Source of the DNA: Ophioceras dolichostomum | Taxonomy: Eukaryota > Ascomycota > Sordariomycetes > Magnaporthales > Ophioceraceae | Length of the DNA stretch: 38,873 nucleotides | Direction of reading: 5' to 3' | NCBI GenBank assembly: GCA_003049485.1 | Contig: PYST01000358.1 | Coordinates: 1-38,873 of the forward strand | Shown here: positions 32,501 to 38,873 of the stretch, in pieces | Position numbering within the stretch: the first letter of the stretch is position 1 | Layout of the letters: every line of letters begins with the position of its first letter | Notes under the pieces: generated by a model | The model's input: the letters and a program-made list of their open reading frames with translations, nothing else | Database searches by the model: none | Told to the model about the DNA's origin: nothing | Program-made: the position numbers and the translations under genes

Positions 32501-33941
32501 GGACAGCGCCGGAGCCGTCGTTTCTGGGTGGTCTGAACGATACCGGGGGTCGCGATCTGAATTTCTTCTTGTCATCGGCCGGTTCTTCCTGTAGCGTCTT
32601 GGGAAGCAGCAGCTCCCTCTGGCCTTGCGCCCACTCCTTGGTGGCGTTGCCCGTCGACTGGGTCCCCGCAGTCTCGCCAGCCGAGGTGGTTTGTTGATCG
32701 TTTCTAGGTGGCGAGCTTGAGGAGGAGGCGATGCGGCGCTGTCGCGGGGCCCCTGCAGCTCCCAGCTGGGTAACGGAGGATGCCGACGGGGGAGAATTCG
32801 ATTTTGCGTCGGTCGCGGTCGGTCGCGGTTCAAGTCTGGCGGACGGCGAGTCAGGAAAAGAGGCGGGTCGCTTGGAGGGAACTTCGGGTGTGATCGGAGT
32901 TGAGGCGGAGGTCGTCTGGAAAGTCGAGGCTCTCGACCGAATGGGACTCGGGATGGAATTTGTGACGCTGTTGGCGGTGTTGATTGATGAGGCGGTGGAT
33001 GAAGTTGCAGACACGGGTGTGGCGGACGCAGACGTAGCAGATGTGGGTGCGGGTGCGGGTGCGGTTGTGGCGGTTGCGGTTGCGGATGCGGACGCGGGTG
33101 CAGTTAGATGAGGTGAAGATTGATGGGGTGAATCAGATTTTGTTGCTGGCTGATGCGTTTGCTGCTGAGGAATTGCTGGTGCTGGTACCGGGGAGGCGGG
33201 GACAGTGGTTGTGGTGCTACTTGTCAGACCCTGACTTCCACTGGCCAGGCCCTGTTGGCCGCTGCTGAGACCCAGATTACCCTGCTGATTAGGAGCAGGG
33301 TTGCTGGCCGGCTGCAGGTGATTCGGAGGGGACTCGGCGTCGGTGGGGACTTGGTCTGGCTTAGGAGCTGGAGCTGGTCCTGGATCGGGTGCTGCTGGAT
33401 CCTCTTCTGGCTGGGATTGCAAAAGATTGACCGGGCTCTGGGGACGGCTACTGGGGCTACTAGGAGACACTGGGGATGGGGGAATGTGTTTATGCTGCAG
33501 GAGCGAGGTGAGGCCCAGACCGAGCGACCTCGACTCCTTCTTCATCAGATCTGCAAAGCGGAAGGCGGGCAACTTCGACGAGTTGTGGCTCTGTCGATGG
33601 GCATGCAAGTTCCGGTGGGAAGGGGGAGAGGAGTCCGGCGAGGAATCTGGTGTCGTTCTCGACTGTCGGGCAGTAGTTATTGTGGTGACTATCGCCGCTG
33701 GTCCTGCTGCTTTGCTGGCGACGTTACTGCTGCTGCCGTTGCTAGCGCCGTTGCTGGTCGAGGACATCGCCTGCGTGGTCGAATCGGCTTTGTCCAGGTG
33801 GTGGCTGCCATTGAAAACGATGCTCGCGTGGGTCGACCTTGGGCTCGAGTTGTTTGGCTGCTGGAGGTGGCCCACCTGCAAGGTCTCGGCCTCAGCAGGT
33901 CCAGGCTTGAAACTGCTCATAATCGCACTCGAGGCCATCAT
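29595..33941 (-). CDS. Large disordered fungal protein, two exons (1291 aa)
   Basis: Exons 33941-32178 and 31706-29595 join in phase 0 to 588 + 703 residues. The upstream exon ends ...QSEDPSAI at GTAAGT. The downstream exon begins SRVVRSSHRRPLSAAIPSYQ and runs without a stop into NEQSAQQMTRELAYRAISKDK. The ATG at 31553 is therefore internal, and the two long frames are one gene. Two adjacent ATGs open the protein (MMASSAIM). Most of it is Ser/Pro/Thr/Ala-rich and probably disordered. More conserved-looking blocks are FADLMKKESRSLGLGLTSLL, TDTDLFMRIAREDPSRR, WDELDDIRSRIHRLE (a short amphipathic, perhaps coiled-coil segment) and DRQLRRKADSICRCLTEFCLALADEG. Three GRKSSLL-type repeats and a polyglutamine tract lie near the C-terminus. 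It resembles uncharacterised proteins shared among filamentous ascomycetes; I do not know a function. Basic Arg-Ser motifs suggest phosphorylation by basophilic kinases. Confidence 0.8.
30080..30112 (-). repeat. CTG/CAG tract encoding polyglutamine
   Basis: A CTG-rich run on plus encodes a Gln-rich stretch (seven Gln, then Ser-Gln-Gln-Glu-Gln) in the C-terminal part of the large disordered protein. Confidence 0.85.
30265..30432 (-). repeat. Tandem GRKSSLL / RRAGTEEP protein repeats
   Basis: Three successive units are encoded: GRKSSLLISRTRRAGTEEP, then GRKSSLLRTRRAGTEEP, then a shorter GRKTSFLLRGSQR. Units are spaced by acidic linkers. The nucleotide sequences differ at many third positions, so this is an old or constrained duplication rather than recent slippage. 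Confidence 0.85.
31707..32177 (-). other. Long 471 bp intron of the disordered-protein gene
   Basis: The donor ATA|GTAAGT and acceptor CAATCAACAG|TCC, with ACTGAC about 15 bases before the acceptor, give a phase-0 intron. At 471 bp it is four to six times longer than the other introns in the window. I found no clear internal exon. Confidence 0.8.
33015..33110 (-). repeat. GCGGGT/GCGGTT hexanucleotide-like tract in exon 1
   Basis: Degenerate GCGGGT, GCGGTT and GCGGAC words encode alternating Ala-Thr, Ala-Pro and Ala-Ser residues in the disordered protein. The tract keeps frame. Confidence 0.75.
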
Positions 33942-36900
33942 TGTCGAGTTTTGTCTTTGACCGTTCTCCTTCCTTCTCCGGCGGCGGTGAATCCAGCTTT
34001 TCCGACTCTTCCGGCTCTCTTCTCCGTCCCTTTCCCTCTCCCTTCGAGAGTGCTTTGATTTGTTCCTCCTCCCCCTCTGCGATACGCTGAAAGCGTTTTC
34101 GGCCGCCTCGGGCTCGGGACGGACGGCCTGTTGTTTGTATTATTGTTCTGGAACCATTAACCCGGGTCCATGGAAGGAGTCGCAGGTTGATCCCCGCGTC
34201 TTGAGCATTAGAAACGGGGCGGAAGGCGGAACGACAGAATTTTTTTATTGGAGATATTAGAGCGTAGTAGAATGGGAAGTGATTATTATCAACACAACAA
34301 CAGAAGAGAAGGAAGCTATGACGAGGAGAATGGAATGGAGATGGAGTGAGTGGAAAGGAAAGAGGAGGAGAAGCACGGTCTGGCTCAATTCAATCAAAGT
34401 CGACGGGCAGCTGCTAGGTCAAGATGGGGGACCCTGGCTCGGTCCCTCATTGCCGTTGCCCTCGGCGTGCAGGACAGACGGCAGCAGGAAGGCACGAACA
34501 GGGGATGACGAGATGGGGATGGAGAGGGCGGAGACCCTTTCACTCCATCACACTCCCACATAATGTGACTAGCGTCCCGAGCACAGCTTGCGAGTGACCA
34601 GTCGTAAAGCAGGAGGAGATACCGTGGGATGTATCTCGGTCGAGCGAGCATCGTTTCGTTTGCATTTGCATTCCATCAAGTATTTCGTCTGCGAGGGCAA
34701 ACGAGTTCCTTGCGACGGAGGACTGTTGTACAGCTGTGGCACTCACTCCCTTGCCTCCTTCGCCTGCCAGCTCTGCAGCAGCACAGAAAAGCACTATGCG
34801 CACTACTTTCGAGGACAAGTGCCAGGCACGCCGCCAGGACCAAACGACAGCGGCACCGACACCGGTTCGGTGCCTGTCTCCCTCAACAGCAGGTGGTTAC
34901 ATGTCTTGATTGGCGCGGCATGCGATGTGGTGCGTGGTGCGTGTCTGGGCAGCATCGACGGTGGAGGTTGGACTCGGGCCTCTCTGATAGTTCGTTTTTA
35001 GCGTGCTGACAGTGCCCTGCAGCACTGGCTGCATCTCCTGTAGCACATCACCACCCGTTGCTGCATAGTCCAGGGACCCCTCCCGTCGTGCCGTCCTTCC
35101 ATCTTCGCTCCTTCCCAACTCCGGCTCCCCAGCCCTTGGAATTGCCCAATCGAGGCCAATTCTTTCCGCCGTGGAGGCAGGGGCCAGTCGGCCTCCTCCA
35201 CCTCACCGTGGATCGCGATACCAGTAATATCTCTCTCTGTGGTGGTGCAACCACAAGAGCGAGAGTTTTTCTTTCTTGTCCCCCGCCTTTTTTTGCCACA
35301 TGTCTGCCTGTCTTTCAAGCCGTCTTTCAACCTGTCAAAGTCGGTCGTATCAGGAAGCACGACCGCATGCCTCCTGAAATGATTTTAGTTGCACCACTTA
35401 AGGCTGTCAGTGTCTTGACTCTGCGGTCCGAGCTTCTGTAGGAGGTTGACTGAGCAGTCTTAAAATATGGGGCCAAGGGTCGTGCTAGGACAGGCCATCG
35501 AGAATCCGGTGCCCCTGTCCCTGAGCTTTGCTCTGTTCCGTTTTTCGATTGAGATTTCCTGATTGCTGTTGATATCTCTTCGTTCTCGGCTTCATCGTTG
35601 AAGAAAGAGGCTTGGAGAGATTCTCAAATCGTACTGGGGTTTGGAATGCTTCGGGGAGGCTGGTTTTTCTGCACGAAGCTGAGAGAGAACAAAAAAAAAA
35701 GAAACGCAGCTGCATCCCAAAATGTGACCTGTATCTTTTCCCACTGCTTGTCCCGAGACCCCTCATCTCCGCCAGCCTCCTGGTATTTTCCGATGCTGCC
35801 CTTCCCTGCCTTGTTCAGCGTCTGTCCTTGCCAGCAGAAATTTCTTTCGGGAAGCGGGAGGAGAAGCGGCTGAGAAGTCCTGAATGGCAGTTTGAGCCGT
35901 TTACAACAACGGGCGACGGACTGGCCATGTCCTAACAGAGAGTCCGCTTCGGTCTTGCTGAAGTACGGCATATGTAGGGATACGCCACTCACGACTGATG
36001 CCCTCACGTCACGGATGGTTCTTATTCTGCACCCGCAATTGGGGAGTGAGGTAGGTACCTAGGTAGGTAAAAGCTGTTGGTAAATGCATCTGCAGATTTC
36101 CTTACATATAATCAGAGCACTGCAGGGAAAATGGCATGTAGCGACCCTCAGGATCAGTAAGAATTCAAATGCTTGGACTTCTTCTCGGTCTACACACAGT
36201 GTATGTACAGCTAATGCAGGGATACAGGGACCGATGTGCCTCGGGGATCTCAAACCATCGTCTTGTGCTTCGCCATCTTCCTTGCTAGGGGCTTTGAAAC
36301 GGACCAAGCCAGGGACGCAAGCCACAAAAAGCAAGCCCTGGTCGCATCCGCGTCCCTCTTGATGAGAGGCATGCAGGCTCCAGGGGCAAGATGGGCCGGT
36401 CTTCGTGTTATTAATCTTTTTAGCCTCTACGCTAGATATTTGATGGCTCTGCAATTAACAACGACCGCCTCGGATATGAAGTACCTGGTAATTCTCGATT
36501 CTGTAAGGTGACTTTCTATACTAGTCCTACAACTCGATTCAACACTCACACCGAGTTACTCTAAAAGAGCAACCGGAGCCGCCAGAGCCCCTCTCAGAGG
36601 TGCGAAGAAACACAAACCGCCAACCGGCTTCCTGAGGCTTGAGAGGCTTGATCTGCTGATGCTAGGTCTGGCGCGATGAGACGAAAATGCTCCTCCCACA
36701 CCGACGACCTCACTCTTCCAAGGATGAGGGATACCAAAGTGTGCAGTTCGCACTCCCGCGCCGTAGCTCCGAAGGAATAACGAAGGTGGCCGGTCTTGCA
36801 GATCTGGAAAAGCGAGAAGGGCCCTCTTGGCCCTCTTCTCCACACACAACCGGAGCACGCATGCAGTATTGAGGAGCCCGCTAGTTACGATCGCCGTCCA

Positions 36901-38873
36901 AGCACTTGCAGGCGCACGGCCAAATCTCACCTCCCCTTTTCTTGTGTTGCGTCCATCGTTTCTGCAAGTCCCAGATGCGCAGGGGGGCAACAATGGATAG
37001 CAGCTTTTATCTTCAGGCAACGAGGCAAGAAAGGCCGTTAGCTTCTACAACATACTATGGTAGCTTGGAAAGTGTCTGCTTCTCTTCTGCTTCTCTTCCA
37101 TGCGTCTTGGAGGGTGGTGGACAAAGCGATCATGATGCCTCTCACAGAAATGATGAGAGCGGGCGACCGACAGCGCAGAATGAGCTAGCTAACGATGTCG
37201 ACTGAGACAGCAATTCGCTGTTAACGGGGGGAAACAGTCTTTTCACTTTTTCACCTCTATCGTGTGCCTGTCAATCGTCTGCGTGCAAGCTGAGTCGGCT
37301 GGGCTAGCGAGGCCACTCAACTAAACGAAGAAGTGACGCCTACGTTGTATGGACTCTCATATGCAATCTTCATCATCATTCGATGATCGATCGGGATGCG
37401 CATCCGTCCGTCAAGGACCGAGCTGATCTCTCCAGTACGGAAGGGGTTCGGCTCTGGTGACGGATGCTCGCCGAGTGCTGCCCTCTAACTTCAAACGACC
37501 AGCCCAGCGTCCCGAGAGACCAGGCCATGGACAGAGTGACAGACGAGGTCCTTCGTGCTCCGTGCTGCTTGAGCCTCAACCTTGGTGCTCTCTTCTGGCT
37601 CCCCTCTTGTTCTTAGTGGCCAAGAGAGGTCTTGGTGATCAAATCCGTCGAAACCTCTGATGGACCTCGACCAGGGTTTGATCCGCATGAGATCTCTGGT
37701 CCAACCATCCAAGCAAGTACGAATCTGGCAATCAGTCGACACGCCTGACCAAGAATGAGAATAAAGCGGTCATCGATAGCATTCATTCATGCCGTAGGAA
37801 AACAAAGGCATGTTCTTCCGCTCTGCTCCGACCTGGACGTGATATCGTGGAGCATGCCGTTCCGTGACTCGCCTCTATCTCTAACGGTCAAAATCCCAAC
37901 CAACAAACAAACTGATTGAGCAGAGTCAGTGAGAGCGGGCGGGAGAGGACAATAGAAGACATGTGATTAAATGTGCGACGACAAATTGTAAAATGATGCG
38001 GTGGATTCTGATTGAAACCAAAATCCAAACATCACAATCAGGTTTTGGAGTGTTTGGGGCAAGGAGGTCGGATGAAGAAGGGCGAGTAGCAAGGCTGAAA
38101 ACAAACCGTCCCTTCTCGTCGCTCCCCTTCCTGTGTCAGCCGTTCACCGCTGTATGTACAACGTAAACTGGAGAGTACATACTACGTACGTATATACTCA
38201 GGATTGCTTGTCCTGGGGCTATCGCTGTAGGGGGGAAAAAGCACCTCAGCTGGGCGGCCATTGCGAAACGAGGAACCCGACCGGATGGCATGATGGAACC
38301 CCGTGGACAGGTTCGTTCAACCCACAAGTTGGCGGTTAACTCCGGATGAGACAAGATGTCAGCCTTACCCTCATGGCTCGGCCTTTTTGCTCTGTAGGCG
38401 AGCTACATATCATCCGTTTGGTACTCCGTCGTCACTGGCCCATCATGAGTGGCAAATTAGTTGTATGGGAGACCTTTGGCAGACTGAACAGAGTCTGCCA
38501 CGATGTTACGGAAAGATGTTGGCGAGGCCCACGCACACCCACTTACCCAAATGATGACGTTGTCGGGGAGAGTGAGGCTCTTCTCGCAGTCTGTGGTTGG
38601 GGGGAGGGCAAAAGACCTAACAGAGAATTTGATCCATTTGTCAATTAATCCGTCGTGATTTGTTGCGTGTTTGTTGACGAGTCGTTTGTGTCGGTGCTCC
38701 TGCCAACTCATCCCACCGGCGATGCTCGTCACGAGGGCTGGCCTGCTGTCTGTCGAACTTGTGGAGTTCCTTCAGGCTTCAGGGGCTTCTGGCCGACTGT
38801 TTCACATCTGTCGAGACGCAAAAATAAGGAGTCGATCTGGTACGCCTTCCCTGTTAGGGTCTTAGCGCCATCC
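33942..38873. other. Gene-free right flank (4.9 kb)
   Basis: The left few hundred bases read on minus as the purine-rich leader and promoter of the large disordered-protein gene. The remainder carries short frames on both strands that mostly start at non-ATG codons or lack any domain signature (for example 34588-35001 + starts at TTG and 36556-37020 - at TTG). A GTAGGTACCTAGGTAGGTA cluster lies near 36050-36068. I see no tRNA, transposon or repeat array. Confidence 0.45.

Noticed and set aside
34588..35001. 137-codon plus-strand frame with several cysteines
   Set aside because: It starts at TTG, lies in the promoter/upstream region of the disordered-protein gene and matches no known pattern.

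Overview
The window is nuclear DNA of a filamentous ascomycete (Pezizomycotina, most likely Sordariomycetes). The evidence is 42-111 bp GT-AG introns with CTRAC-like branch sites, pyrimidine-rich leaders, widely spaced single genes on both strands, scattered TACC/GGTA repeats, and fungal protein architectures (SAM-RA-kinase Ste11, the fungal Arp8 N-terminus, Tpt1). I saw no bacterial operon, CRISPR array, rRNA or tRNA gene, or intact transposon.

Layout, left to right. A gamma-glutamylcyclotransferase-fold protein is on the minus strand (748-1566). The MAPKKK Ste11/NRC-1 is also on minus, with two exons (2940-5822). A divergent gene-free interval of about 5.4 kb follows. Actin-related protein Arp8, a subunit of the INO80 remodeller, is on plus with three exons (11237-13727). 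It converges on an APH/choline-kinase-fold phosphotransferase on minus (14391-16127). After a 2.5 kb gap comes a 67-residue protein with four CxxC knuckles on minus (18590-18793). About 1.6 kb upstream of it is what I read as a decayed paralogue (20411-20578), at the edge of a TG/TA-rich patch. A DUF2235 alpha/beta hydrolase is on plus with three exons (24310-26309). It converges on the tRNA 2'-phosphotransferase Tpt1 on minus (26892-28058). A 1291-residue, mostly disordered fungal protein is on minus (29595-33941); its two long open frames join across an unusually long 471 bp intron. The last 4.9 kb shows no convincing gene.

The genes do not form a pathway or cluster: they cover MAPK signalling, chromatin remodelling, tRNA splicing repair, small-molecule phosphotransfer and lipid/ester hydrolysis. 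Shared traits are simple-sequence low-complexity tracts inserted into otherwise conserved enzymes (GGCT-like, APH-like, Tpt1, Arp8) and long gene-poor intervals. The observations most worth following are the small four-CxxC gene with its apparent pseudogene, the repeat-expanded Tpt1 with an open upstream extension, the two-exon giant protein with its internal GRKSSLL repeats, and a twin CCGTACGG palindrome in the ste11-arp8 interval.
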